Virus record (IMG/VR): IMGVR_UViG_3300027763_000039
Location: 44,317-108,316 of that record
Reading direction: 5' to 3' (one strand)
From: a virus
DNA length: 64,000 nucleotides
Shown: piece after piece, positions 57,301 to 63,134 of the stretch
How positions within the stretch are numbered: the first letter of the stretch is position 1
How the letters are laid out: each line of letters opens with the position of its first letter
Made by a program: the position numbers and the translations under genes
Notes under the pieces: model-generated
Told to the model about the DNA's origin: nothing
The model's database searches: none
Seen by the model: only the letters and a program-made list of their open reading frames with translations

Positions 57301-57462
57301 ATCTCCTTGAGCTCCTTTCTCAATAGAAATTAAATTTACTCTACTAAGTCTAGTGTCAGAGATTATTACATTAGTAGTAATAACACTCTCTGGATCAGTT
57401 GCCTGTGTAATAACCAAATATTTTAATGGTTGTATCTCTTCTTCTATTCTAACTATACTCAT
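45397..57462 (-). CDS. Giant mosaic tail adhesin, 4,021 aa
   Basis: It begins with ATGA overlapping the stop of the 146-aa gene. In order it has: an anchor domain shared with the 384-aa fibre (~1-48); collagen-like triplets (~49-68, GSPGPQGPPGKDG); fibre-shaft repeats (GGTNNTTFSSG ~75, GGTNNQVFTSN ~178, GLDADLLDGLHSSAF ~315); YadA-head-like turns (~640-715); and a long run of Ig/cadherin-like beta domains. A cadherin-type segment reads FDYETKSSYKIRIRSTD (~1204), then VSENLPIGTTIG (~1270). The remainder is Ser/Asn/Gly/Tyr-rich strands to a final Ig-like domain (LKVYDDTGFDTKTVTLT). There is no signal peptide or anchor. It is probably a very long receptor-searching fibre. Confidence 0.85.
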   Translation of the reverse strand: MSIVRIEEEIQPLKYLVITQATDPESVITTNVIISDTRLSRVNLISIEKGAQGDTGSPGPQGPPGKDGVVFDILPINSGGTNNTTFSSGNIIYFDGSKISSSMYSVDALLNTINSSAAITGVINGSGLYKTTTGNTITLGANIGDGLAINGTNQIVVDDTIVRKVELSLGSISGIVPIAKGGTNNQVFTSNKLLYYDGSKISTFPLNTGSIVLSGTKIDIIAGSGLIGGGSVNIPSGSIVLNIGRSNDILVENTSISLSTTGTPGTYSKITTDAKGRVVSGSSLSSSDLLSILGYTPWHPGNDGSGSGLDADLLDGLHSSAFFDLGNQTGTLNPNSLPIQTTPGTFTKVTVNNKGIVVNGLDNSYFDIVNALGYRPVSTTGDIINGSLIVNGNVNLNSDEVLIKDNLPVIGTNSSIILPSEPRGFSFLYGGATLRTGILAYYPSNQELRLITNITSDTGNINGGSSSDAFRDDIDGGTANSVFLMGNITGDTSVVLLRSVGDSSYVSRINDQIISGVKTFAKRITVNEYIAILPSFGQTAPPLYVGSNTGLVYNFNSDLLDGNHGIYYTDASNMTGLFSYNKVQFDNLDGTADYIPRFDNRTSNPSRTISNSIIRQKADTTAIIIDNDANLYVGNSNSGSFLSNNSIAAGSNNKVYQDSSLAVGSNNIISGDNSIALNYGSKTLKDKSIAAGNYGYTWASNQLSFGAFAEISSNNIIAQGQYSTIALGLAGSETNGNWTAMTPSVSIPKNKTLAYNIEVLLNKAAGTGAALFVFNSGIVKNMTYRDPNDINEIRNTTRVLRSPNKQEIYNDSQYRRHYYHYKLDSDGTNTIQNLDVSRTPLPTNTLAPQNTEVLYKYTPEYLTLGGAYEKTNDGKVILTLNKPYSDGWFYQNSGDKEIVVKSYNHGLVSGCLVNLNMASGYSHRPLSKQYKTIDIIDQHSFTVSEHSWNGYMVNNSLFVLDPVSIQKTDELNAIKISGNIYTGGNTLTNPFTSPIGSFASGMLISFGPDQEKYPSSLMQTGIITAVTNDTITFAPVFTGIYQGSSIYNVGFCKIDKYSKYIFDTIKTFEFNLGTYGYQYVQNLGGAIDTTYCGVPTIGILTSGLTSSFSGTPVIATPATSNSGTLTLVPKRNYKGRYDRTASSFTIYEGIYTQYQASNGTSRIRVFNKDLSPIDLPSSPFTYSLVCGEGSNDNASFDIQEDKLITAQSFDYETKSSYKIRIRSTDRSGRTTEKPLTITIGDVSGAAIQDDSHLNSSNYSFALTNILLSSTNVSENLPIGTTIGILSTIGGYSPYLEFSTASNSFNGVLVSGSNVISECGSYSRTYSTTTLYGDPYALVTGLNISTSHTGLPYATISGVVAPISISGFTQYSGYTISGCSPSPVGSMFSGMKLYSSLSGWNPESRVVSLTSNSITLNLPFTGTQTIPVGISVNTLGRSFVLNNTFVGSGIVSAMVTYSGAKPHNDNYYPSGLQIFSSTVTSGRCPTTVSQYHTYGFSTQTNEYITTPGYYLTGIVYLYTNVGNSQINFTLPEIPYLENNEDSTFLNFTTSSSGSMPLDDNYPKISGLSNTSFQVYNTHLYPDTVPESTGLVLVNIDRNHGFKILNSNTINQIPIQFSNAILNNTNRLPKNNLFDIVGITGNKIIVQDSQNYLLNEINAPIYFEQPIRAEYRTNGFSFNGTVFHNSNCIFNIDKNDIASFLRRNNTISNTAYYVVDYKLPISIERIDDGFTLDITATPGSNILRYCGSSLWNTQLFSGINLYSSNNLVNGTTLASHIVNSHTLESIDLDQSTIEAASLSYNFSAASTPGTGVNYTKNYIVRGCSAGSISLSGYCYFYTVSGIAGYPQIYTYSPAYIGGPTRSATETLSISPSQATIKLINGTSSSINTLFNTSSLLPTNLIISTDAEASGSPFPYEISTEHTRPYSLVMKIPVTINVSTYPRDVLEIQATSGLITHVIPSLNSSNQIIYTTEKYPIYCYFDLYNIFTTGITPDNSLILDTAIPNNGENATKTYSITTNIRPKIFTKDIACINSSYGLKRTNNYFYNGDTIYIDNLSVPRSYLNVGDQLTILNYNGDYGFGSGVSNRVRITSSNTRNTAFSGMAINGKDSVILDNLSSPKKYGFTNPLGLSLTDDIPTTGTLAFIGSVSGYCNIPFSNNIYYHTYGGTTASWPMDPSGIVVPNPVTGIYSIGVNSTNCMSGTLCIRITPFSNANFNHIMDMLDRSGLGSRPNFIENNGVSGYIKPLGINKKLYFDFSDDCPEINGSYYIVDKINPTTITLNMPYNDNYFNRSGLVYLIDSDSNIKSNRFPNKDNVFITSTAQVSTTNGLVDSYINAFNNGSKRWKHLVHFNKNINNFGGYNVTFNGVNQAQLISLSPDVVKISQIEYSLNDGSTYTTIDTDDTLILPTNISTVYLRCTISDGAGKWSNDLTLTAPRINIYGVGTYTIDSANMTYNTTTKKWSIVVIIENLNQIVNHKEITLTATDETGSVSTRIFLTSKVIPNVRVPVTVYTYQNSSDWVIPYDIKNLPSNPITITASGYPGGSYNIYNETLDNSENVKILAGSAGSITGIFHPTITIRDLVSAEILSTQSGTISVLPLSASRPAYTIEPQNLDDDIYLNISSGNTQTFVFYVPSDTNTGDTNLVVTFGANSNYTITPVIEYSTSSKRYRVKAVVNGTAGYYGSQNLSIAISQPTYGSGGEITWTRYNYTKTINLTLYRNLQINKTQLIEPLTFDIEEPWGIQFKVDNGIGAFRPDKPPRVKLSNLPTIGSYSDQPLEYLFISSYDDVEKKWNFVAFAKKDSFGKYRKTTGEYLVKIYAEDDYSVNYETVRLLFTRAPYLDNIQNITYSTPNNPYLSLIDIKEPTSETTLPAVSIPGDLKENTINLSRTYNRYDPNLKLWEYAYSGAPITDKWDVDLSVSNLNISLGDSTTSSISLRCKGISIDKLYGIAKLNLIELDSNTISSLSSTTEPLQIINVADPYYRATEGSAWSVTFSTSGGLANPNYPPTIRFSGLPSPCTGYDPKFATELQNSCFASKIWDNLDKKWNFSFVGIPLCNISGLKSFSITAIDTDTTQNIYLDSDVAYASILYSTLDSVGAAHPAPEIIEAPLQQAQNPIQLYPKCGDVAIDRYYKFGVKNRSACPIPTGITGWVVSGSLPSGLSYSISFPGGSPSAPWDNLSSGTLRIYGVPQTFASGGLYDEKFKLTVYDARNKSDSKQLTFTDISTANPVSPLNIILYFENEKPTYTPRASSVGGVQQPSGTKSIDGGTINTYWPPSDPVSLTCTSILPHSNCQTSTFSYSGGSNSRVYITNTRININNSDTYFEFDNNPSNSLNKGYKVQSIGGSGYITILGNVLTTGVGRLVKSSQVSYGTSNLQPFNGTVDSNTANGIMGCGSFKPISLGGGTVTSYGLFGRIKPSFVADIPVSGSFNKNDVFFTGLIIKPIDNYISDPSVFTVKTSNCWETGYIRLSGMQIPRPSVELPAPPPSYDIAPFAYNNQPYSILGRCSYGNSAYERDQADNYRVISINYVIKNAVSGITIDAGAISSVSAGTSNGSPIQFNNVLNSGTVFSVFLNNTPDVFPTYKYNAVSYTENEYFWIHKGGNRDDNPVQTSFPPIIMTGIKNSISCLSGVPISGYSVRAIGGYIPYSGGSQKVPFYQLSDNTVWRSYNYAPLFTGILQKKLNDKVLIGTYQHSGFLGGVNGQKINISLPAGFNSRDYVLLTFSGDLSFSTGIALSNTYDNTISLPFERQGLSATGLVIVSDKCFIQSIDNGTVTINHNNLSYSSGDYIDILDSGRISTENNNILPYNYKLSIISGDSTTIIGSFSGPSNYPFMSGLSVSGFYDLRQNYYDQIKINDITYAKEGEWRFGLSGTPVGLYKDYIYKMVSFENTGLPAFSGTSLTPKKYVVEYPLFINKPIQIILPNTSISRNNGSWSLSFEIEGGLRPVYNYTPEILINDNICNFTRKLNVQNMNDNYNSVTDRLSITLSGINSIGYNWTNSNSFSLKVYDDTGFDTKTVTLTSP

Positions 57463-57899
57463 TGGTTACAGGTTCCGCAATCATTCTGTGTGTTAGTGTT
57501 ACAATTAAATACATCGTTATCTGGAACATTTCTAGCCATTAACGAGACACTACCCTGTAAAATACGAAATATCTTTTTCCCTCCGCCGGTATATAAATCA
57601 TTAGGTTCCTGTAATTCAAAATCATATTTAGCTGAACCGAAGGAGTAATTAGCAGTTGCTGAAGCTGGTATTTTAAGTATAACTTTACCTAATAGAGGCT
57701 CCATTGTGAACTCATAATCTGTAGTGCTTGTATTAGTTATAAAAGTTCTTATTGTGGGATCTGCTTGATCCTCTATCCAGCGAATCCGGGCGCACCAATT
57801 AGTGATATTAATAGGAATATCAGCATCATCTCTATATTCAAAAGCTATAACAAATGCTGTGCCTTTTTCTATAGTGAAATTGTAGTCTGCTGCTGGCAT
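57459..57899 (-). CDS. BppU/baseplate-like beta domain protein, 146 aa
   Basis: The ATG is about 9 bases after GGGAG; the stop overlaps the start of the giant adhesin (ATGA). The protein opens YNFTIEKGTAFVIAFEYRDD, followed by beta strands and a C-terminal YDFELQEPNDLYTGGGKKI then FRILQGSVSLM, the pattern of small immunoglobulin-like baseplate domains that hold fibres (BppU N-terminal type). It ends in a Cys/Asn-rich tail (CNTNTQNDCGTCNQ). The tight coupling suggests it may attach the adhesin to the virion (inference). Confidence 0.7.
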   Translation of the reverse strand: MPAADYNFTIEKGTAFVIAFEYRDDADIPINITNWCARIRWIEDQADPTIRTFITNTSTTDYEFTMEPLLGKVILKIPASATANYSFGSAKYDFELQEPNDLYTGGGKKIFRILQGSVSLMARNVPDNDVFNCNTNTQNDCGTCNQ

Positions 57900-57914
57900 A
57901 ATAATCTACTCCCA

Positions 57915-58430
57915 TCATGAATAAAAATATCTTGAACGATAAGTGTTGCCCTGCAAGTATCTTGGGTTAAACTTGTTGCCAACGAATGGGCTAAGTACCG
58001 CAGTAACAGCACTAGCGTCTCGTACATTCCAATTAAGAACTAGATCTTGATATAATGCACACGGACCGGTTTCTAGTAAAAGCTTTAGTCCTTCTAGACT
58101 ACCTTGTACAGTCAAACTCGCTGGCCCAAGAGAAGCCCTAATCCCTTCGGTTGCTGATTTGGTTCTGACTGTACTTTGATCAATAATACAGGCGCTCTTC
58201 AGAGCAACTAAACCAATGAATACATCATCATGATAGTCTAGTGGATCTGGTGTTAGTGTGCCATTGGATACGTCCACAGTATATTGGTTATCTAGAGTAA
58301 CCTCAAATTGAACATATTTTGATGCAACAGTTATGACCTGAATCAATCTTTCGTCGCTGTAAACTGGCTGATCTGTAAGGTCATTAATTAATGTGCGTAC
58401 AATAAGTGGTATTTCAATAGACCAGCTCAT
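57915..58430 (-). CDS. Putative head-tail connector/adaptor, 171 aa
   Basis: AAAGGATC lies just before the ATG. The N-terminal helix (IVRTLINDLTDQPVYSDERLIQV) and helical middle (VFIGLVALKSACIIDQS) resemble head-tail adaptors of the gp6/gp15 type, in which a D...YSDERL helix starts the fold. A Gly/Ala-rich turn (GIRASLGPASLTVQG) and a Tyr/Arg-rich C-terminus (RYLQGNTYRSRYFYS) follow. It lies far (17 kb) from the other putative neck genes. The assignment is by motif impression and context. Confidence 0.65.
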   Translation of the reverse strand: MSWSIEIPLIVRTLINDLTDQPVYSDERLIQVITVASKYVQFEVTLDNQYTVDVSNGTLTPDPLDYHDDVFIGLVALKSACIIDQSTVRTKSATEGIRASLGPASLTVQGSLEGLKLLLETGPCALYQDLVLNWNVRDASAVTAVLSPFVGNKFNPRYLQGNTYRSRYFYS

Positions 58431-58513
58431 AATTTGATCCTTTTATATGTATTAGGGCTATTCTTTAATACACCTTATAGTAAAGACTGTGGTTTTTAAA
58501 ATTAATTGGCTAA

Positions 58514-58720
58514 TCAACTAGCAAGCGATATTTCTGGTACTATATTAATATTTTGACATTGCATAAGATATTCATCATAATTAGTTCCTTGCCAATAGAT
58601 TGTCCACCCATTACCAACAGTGGTTACTTGGTCAACTCCTGTAATGCCATCTCCATAGTTTGTTCCATTAGTGATAATCCAATAAGTGGGATTAGCTGGT
58701 TTGACAATCTCTTCGCCCAT
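58514..58720 (-). CDS. Small unknown protein, 68 aa
   Basis: The frame is open to 58753, but the ATG at 58720 has AAAGGA about 7 bases upstream, whereas the longer form needs a GTG with no SD. The product is MGEEIVKPANPTYWIITNGT..., with two related turns (NGTNYGDG, QGTNYDEY). It has no membrane segment or known motif. It is divergent from the glycosyltransferase gene, with 84 bases between them. Confidence 0.6.
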   Translation of the reverse strand: MGEEIVKPANPTYWIITNGTNYGDGITGVDQVTTVGNGWTIYWQGTNYDEYLMQCQNINIVPEISLAS

Positions 58721-58776
58721 AAATTTTCCTTTATTATAAGAGTCATACACCACATAGCGATTAATAGATCAGGTGT

Positions 58777-58804
58777 ATTATATGGCATAGGCAGAGGATA
58801 CCAA
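58777..58804 (-). promoter_or_regulatory. Candidate promoter for the minus-strand tail operon
   Basis: Minus-strand TTGGTA (58799-58804), 16-base spacer, perfect TATAAT (58777-58782), in the divergent gap. It would start near 58770 and transcribe the 68-aa gene, adaptor and fibre genes. The -35 overlaps the glycosyltransferase start. The -10 is perfect and the -35 is 4 of 6; no equally good plus-strand promoter is seen. Confidence 0.4.
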
Positions 58805-59518
58805 ATGATGATTTCGTATTGTTCTCAGATTAAGAATAGGTTTTATCAATTTCAACAAACTTTCTATCATAATATAAATCATATCAAGAATAATCCGGAT
58901 ACTGAATGGATTATTGTGGATTGTGATTCAAAAGATGGTATATACGAGCATATGCTGAAATTTGGAATACCTGATAGAGTTCATTATCATAGAACATTAA
59001 ATTATCATAAATATTCGATTCCAGTAGCTAAGAATTTAGCAGTGAGGTTGAGTTCTGGGGATTATGTGTTTAATTTAGATATTGACAACTATATTGGAAA
59101 TGCCACTAGTCAAATCAAAAGTCTTGGAACAAAAACTGGCGTATGTTGTGATATTTTCAAACGAGGAGTTTATGGGAGAATAGGGTGTTCTAGAAGAGTT
59201 TTTAATATGGTGGGCGGTTATGATGAATCTTTTTTACCAGCTGGTAAACACGATATTGATTTTATGGCTAGATGTAAATTGATTAATTATTACTTTAAAC
59301 ATATTCCTTGTATGATCAATCCAATTTTAAACTCTAAGGCAGAAACCATTCTTAATACTGGTACCGATATGGATTGGGAAACTATGAATAATCTGAATGG
59401 TAAAAAAATGGAATACAACCTGGAAAACAAAAATCACTGTCCAAATACAAAATTCACAAGCTGTACTTTTGAATATAATTTTACTAAGAAAATTACACTA
59501 TCTGAGGAGATAATATAA
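58805..59518 (+). CDS. GT2-like glycosyltransferase, 237 aa
   Basis: Plus strand. The frame is open from 58553, but that extension lies over the opposite-strand 68-aa gene; the ATG at 58805 follows AGAGG at normal distance and begins MMISYCSQIKNRFYQFQQ. WIIVDCDSKDG (~35), AVRLSSGDYVFNLDIDN (~80-96, a DxD-type metal and nucleotide-sugar site) and GGYDESFLPAGKHDIDFMAR (~137-156, GalT_C-like acceptor side) are GT-A fold family 2 signatures. The last codon overlaps the lyase start (TAATG), so the two are coupled. Candidate substrates are a host surface glycan or a virion protein; neither can be told from sequence. Confidence 0.85.
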   Translation: MMISYCSQIKNRFYQFQQTFYHNINHIKNNPDTEWIIVDCDSKDGIYEHMLKFGIPDRVHYHRTLNYHKYSIPVAKNLAVRLSSGDYVFNLDIDNYIGNATSQIKSLGTKTGVCCDIFKRGVYGRIGCSRRVFNMVGGYDESFLPAGKHDIDFMARCKLINYYFKHIPCMINPILNSKAETILNTGTDMDWETMNNLNGKKMEYNLENKNHCPNTKFTSCTFEYNFTKKITLSEEII

Positions 59519-60630
59519 TGCTATTAACATTAAATAAGAATAGAATGGACCAATTAACGCCTGATCAAATAGCATTTTATCAAGGACAATGTGGAGATAT
59601 TCTTAATGCTCCACTACCAAGTGTCACACAAAACTCTGCTGAACTAAAACAAAAAACAGGAGCTAATAATTTTACAAGTTTAGCTCCATACTATCATCCA
59701 GACCCAAACTCTCCAACAGGATTTCCTTATATACGAATTGATGGAACTAGAAATCTGGAGTCTAGAAAAAGTTCTGATAGTCCATATTTAAATTCTATGC
59801 TATCTTTAGTGGCTTCAGCATCTACTTTATATTACTATACTAAGTCAGAAGACTATGCTATTAAAGCTATGGAAGTTCTTTACACTTTCTTTCTTAATGA
59901 AAATACTAAAATGAATCCTAGTATGACATATAGTGGAATAGTTATCGGAGATAGTATGGATGATCTGCGTATTAGAGGAGCAGTTATTGATAGCAATATG
60001 CTGTCTATATTACCAGACTTTATTGAACTAATCAAACCTAGTTCACATTGGACAACTGAACTAGAAAGTGGAATGGTTTCATGGTTTGATTCACTAAGTG
60101 ATTGGTTCAAAACTAATCCTAGAGGATTATTGCAAGCTAGCTATAGCCACAATATTAAAACATCTTATATGAAACAATTATGTTCTTATCTTTGTGCTTG
60201 TGGAAAAGAAGTTGAAGCACGAACTTATCTGGAGAATAATTTAACCTCTTTACTAAGTGCTCAAATAGATATGGATGGTAAACAGATCTTAGAGATGAAT
60301 AGAGTAAAAAATAGACACTATAGTAATTTTAATCTAACTCTGTTGGTAAATCTAGCAACTATAGCTAACTCATTCGGTATTAATGTTTGGAACTATGAGG
60401 ATAGTGAAGGTAAGGGAAGTATCAAAAAAGCTATGAAGTATTTGGCTTATTACTATACTCATCCAGCCGAATGGACAACTTCTGATGAAAATAATAATTC
60501 TGCTATGACAAGATCGTGGCTACAAGCTGGTATTGAATTATATGACGATCAAATCTTACAAGATGTTTTTAGAGAAGTTAAGATTTATAATTTTACTAGT
60601 GTTCCAGATTATATTACTTTACCCAATTAG
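59518..60630 (+). CDS. Alginate-lyase-family (PF05426-type) protein, 370 aa
   Basis: The start is ATG within TAATG, with GAGGAG about 9 bases before. Segments in family order are HPDPNSPTGFPYIRIDG (~60-76), TKSEDYAIKAMEVLYTFFLN (~105-124), KMNPSMTYSG (~131-140), a diverged active-site helix YSHNIKTSY (~209-217), and NRHYSNFNL (~264-273). In canonical members the central motif is NNHG followed closely by Tyr; here the His is present but the first Asn pair is Tyr-Ser and the Tyr is displaced. It is likely a polysaccharide lyase or a derived glycan-binding protein. Its stop overlaps the convergent adhesin stop. No signal peptide. Confidence 0.8.
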   Translation: MLLTLNKNRMDQLTPDQIAFYQGQCGDILNAPLPSVTQNSAELKQKTGANNFTSLAPYYHPDPNSPTGFPYIRIDGTRNLESRKSSDSPYLNSMLSLVASASTLYYYTKSEDYAIKAMEVLYTFFLNENTKMNPSMTYSGIVIGDSMDDLRIRGAVIDSNMLSILPDFIELIKPSSHWTTELESGMVSWFDSLSDWFKTNPRGLLQASYSHNIKTSYMKQLCSYLCACGKEVEARTYLENNLTSLLSAQIDMDGKQILEMNRVKNRHYSNFNLTLLVNLATIANSFGINVWNYEDSEGKGSIKKAMKYLAYYYTHPAEWTTSDENNNSAMTRSWLQAGIELYDDQILQDVFREVKIYNFTSVPDYITLPN

Positions 60631-62744
60631 GTGAAGTATAGCACGATACCGCCTGGAGATCCGTTTGTTGCAGAGTTTGCGGTTGAAGCTCCCTTAAATC
60701 CAGCAGTAAGACTACTTCCAGAAAGTGTAATAGCAGCAAGTCTTCCTTGGAAGTCTAAAACGCCAGCAGCGTTGAATGTTCTGTTAAAATCTCCGCCGGA
60801 CCCGCTGCCCGCTAGATTTGGAGAACTAACACCTTGTGTTCCTCCAGTAGCCGTAATTGTAACTCCTCCATATGTTAATGTTGTTGATGTTCCATTTGTT
60901 GGATTTGATGTGCTTAAATCTGCCGACAGTCCCGCTGCCCCTACAACATAAGATACAGTGGCACCGCCAGTAACAGTATAAGTTTTTACAGATTCTCCAG
61001 CATTATATCCATCTGAATTGCCTTGACAACCACTACTATCGTATGCTCCGCCGCCACCGCCACCAATAACCCAAGCTTTCATACTTGTGGCTCCTGTTGG
61101 TACTGATCGACTAGTTCCAGAAGTTATCACATAAGCTACTGGAGTAAATGAGGCTGCTACTGGAGTTATGCTAGAGCTGTTAGATGAGTAAGAGCCAGTT
61201 CCTGCCGAATTAACAGCAGCAACTCTGAATATATAAGATGTACTATTAGTTAGTCCGGTTACTGTTATAGATGCTGTGGCAGAAGCTGAGTGACTAAACG
61301 TGGTCCAACTTGAACCAGAATTACTACTATATTGTATTGTGTAGTCGCTAATAGCAGCACCATTGTTATAGACTGGGGCAGTCCATGTTAATGCTACCTG
61401 TGCATTACCAGCAGTTCCAGCTACCGAAGTTGGCGCATCTGGAGCCGCAGTTGTTGTTCCACCATCTGTTATAGTCCAACCATAAGTTACTAATGCCGCC
61501 CTCGCCGTAGCAGCAGCACTGCTACTTCCATAATAAGTATTAGATCCAAAACTTGGCCTTAAATCAGTTCTATAATTAGCTTTGTTAGTATTTAAAGCTA
61601 TATAGAAAGCATTAAGATTTGTTGTTCCAAAACTGGAATTATTTGCTAAGAAATTATCAAAATTAGCTGTGGCATTAAGTCCTCTAATATTCCAAGAGCT
61701 AATATCTTGACTAAATGCAGTTGTTCCATTAAACATACTGCTCATATTTTGAACGCCGCTGACATTCCAAGATCCAATATTTTGATTAAAAGGACTTTGA
61801 AGAAACATGGCACTCATATTTGTTACAGAAGTTACGTTCCAATTACTAATATTGCCATTAAAGGTTTGTGCCTGATAAAACATATTTTGCATAGTAGTTG
61901 CTTTACTAACATTCCAAGAGTTTAAGTTTTGATTAAATTTTGTTGCAACATAAAACATTTGCGACATATTTGTTGCGCTACTAACATCCCATTGTCCTAT
62001 GTCTTGATTAAATCCATTAGTATATTGTTGATTAAACATATTACTAAAGTTTGTTACTTTACTAACGTCCCAAGATCCTAATGGTTGATTAAAAGCAGAT
62101 TGACCAAACATACTATTCATAGCAGTAACTTTTTTAGTATTCCAGCTATTTACTGGCTTGTTAAATGAAGTAGCTAAACTAAAAGTTAAACTCATGTTAG
62201 TTATATTACTAGTATCCCAAGAACAAACTGAACTATCATTAAAGCTAGAGCAGCTTGTGAACATACTAGCAAGAGAGTTGAAAGTTCTTGGAATTTGATT
62301 AGGAACATTGATTAAATTAGTACAACCACTAAAAGTACAGGCTGTTAATCCAGATAAATTACCAAAAGATAAACAGCTTACTAATTTACCTCTTCCTGTC
62401 ATGGATGCAAAAGTGATGGTATTCAATGTTCCACCAATTTGTACCGTGTATCGTCCTTTACTAGGATAAGTATGAGTTTTTGTTCCTGTAGTTTTAAAAA
62501 CTTCTCTTGTTCCATCTCCCCAATCGACAAATACATCAACAGTCGAACCTAAAGCAAAACTAAAAATATTATCAGATTCTAGTCTAGTATCAATAACAAA
62601 GACCAAATTATCATAATTAATGCCAACGCCCCTATTTTGAGATAAAGCATATGGGGCTGGAATAATATTTGATAATATTCCATTGCTTATTGTTGAGGTT
62701 GGGGTAGTTTGAATGCAACTTATATCAAAAAGACCATTGTTCAC
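60627..62744 (-). CDS. PKD / BspA-like / FN3 / glycine-rich adhesin, 705 aa
   Basis: The GTG start (62744) overlaps the upstream TGA. Domain order: PKD-like (~48-112, VDVFVDWGDGTREVF and THTYPSKGRYTV); about nine DUF285 / BspA-like repeats of ~25 residues (~150-360, pattern FNQxIxxWxVSxVTNMxxMF); fibronectin III (~433-528, PDAPTSVAGTAGNAQVALTW); and a Gly-rich C-terminal domain from ~553 (AWVIGGGGGGAY) like phage receptor-binding tips. There is no signal peptide. It is convergent with the lyase, sharing the stop region. It is a virion adhesin; the C-terminal domain is the likely receptor-contact end. Confidence 0.85.
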   Translation of the reverse strand: MNNGLFDISCIQTTPTSTISNGILSNIIPAPYALSQNRGVGINYDNLVFVIDTRLESDNIFSFALGSTVDVFVDWGDGTREVFKTTGTKTHTYPSKGRYTVQIGGTLNTITFASMTGRGKLVSCLSFGNLSGLTACTFSGCTNLINVPNQIPRTFNSLASMFTSCSSFNDSSVCSWDTSNITNMSLTFSLATSFNKPVNSWNTKKVTAMNSMFGQSAFNQPLGSWDVSKVTNFSNMFNQQYTNGFNQDIGQWDVSSATNMSQMFYVATKFNQNLNSWNVSKATTMQNMFYQAQTFNGNISNWNVTSVTNMSAMFLQSPFNQNIGSWNVSGVQNMSSMFNGTTAFSQDISSWNIRGLNATANFDNFLANNSSFGTTNLNAFYIALNTNKANYRTDLRPSFGSNTYYGSSSAAATARAALVTYGWTITDGGTTTAAPDAPTSVAGTAGNAQVALTWTAPVYNNGAAISDYTIQYSSNSGSSWTTFSHSASATASITVTGLTNSTSYIFRVAAVNSAGTGSYSSNSSSITPVAASFTPVAYVITSGTSRSVPTGATSMKAWVIGGGGGGAYDSSGCQGNSDGYNAGESVKTYTVTGGATVSYVVGAAGLSADLSTSNPTNGTSTTLTYGGVTITATGGTQGVSSPNLAGSGSGGDFNRTFNAAGVLDFQGRLAAITLSGSSLTAGFKGASTANSATNGSPGGIVLYFT

Positions 62745-63124
62745 AAATCAGCCCCCAGTGCTGTAACATGGGTAACCTGAGAGACGCTGGTTGTTACTCT
62801 TACTGACCAAGAAGCACTAGGCAAAATTAAGTTAGTGTATAATGTACTAACTCTAGATTGCTGAACTGTTGAGCTGCCTGTAGCAGCAGCAACGGTAACT
62901 TCATCAAATAGCCAATATGTTGATCCATCATAAAGAAATATTCTAACAATAGCAGCAGCAGAAGTTGCTGCATTTTTAACTATTATTTCTGAAATTCTTG
63001 TACCCGTTGAAGCTCCAGTTATTAAAGTTCCTACGTTTGTAGGAGCTGTATAACTAGAGTCAGCTGTAGCAATAGATACCGCCGCCACTCTTGGTGTAAC
63101 TGCAAAAACTGGACTAGCTGCCAT
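62741..63124 (-). CDS. Small beta-sandwich virion protein, 127 aa
   Basis: A longer frame begins at 63235, but the ATG at 63124 (MAASPVFAVTPRVAAVSIAT) follows AGGAG at 8 bases and clears the upstream gene. The pattern of A/T/V-rich strands, GTRISEIIVKNAA, then FLYDGSTYWLFDEVTV, is that of a small protein very common beside phage fibre and capsid genes. It is probably a virion structural or decoration protein. Its exact role is unknown. Its stop overlaps the next start. Confidence 0.75.
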   Translation of the reverse strand: MAASPVFAVTPRVAAVSIATADSSYTAPTNVGTLITGASTGTRISEIIVKNAATSAAAIVRIFLYDGSTYWLFDEVTVAAATGSSTVQQSRVSTLYTNLILPSASWSVRVTTSVSQVTHVTALGADL

Positions 63125-63134
63125 GATTGAACTC

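Noticed and set aside
44227-57462. Collagen-like and cadherin-like sequences as eukaryotic contamination
   Set aside because: They are within intron-free frames with SD sequences, coupled to phage tail genes; such folds are known in phage fibres.
58553-58804. 84-codon N-terminal extension of the glycosyltransferase
   Set aside because: It overlaps the opposite-strand 68-aa gene, shows no family similarity, and the ATG at 58805 has a good SD and starts the GT-A fold.
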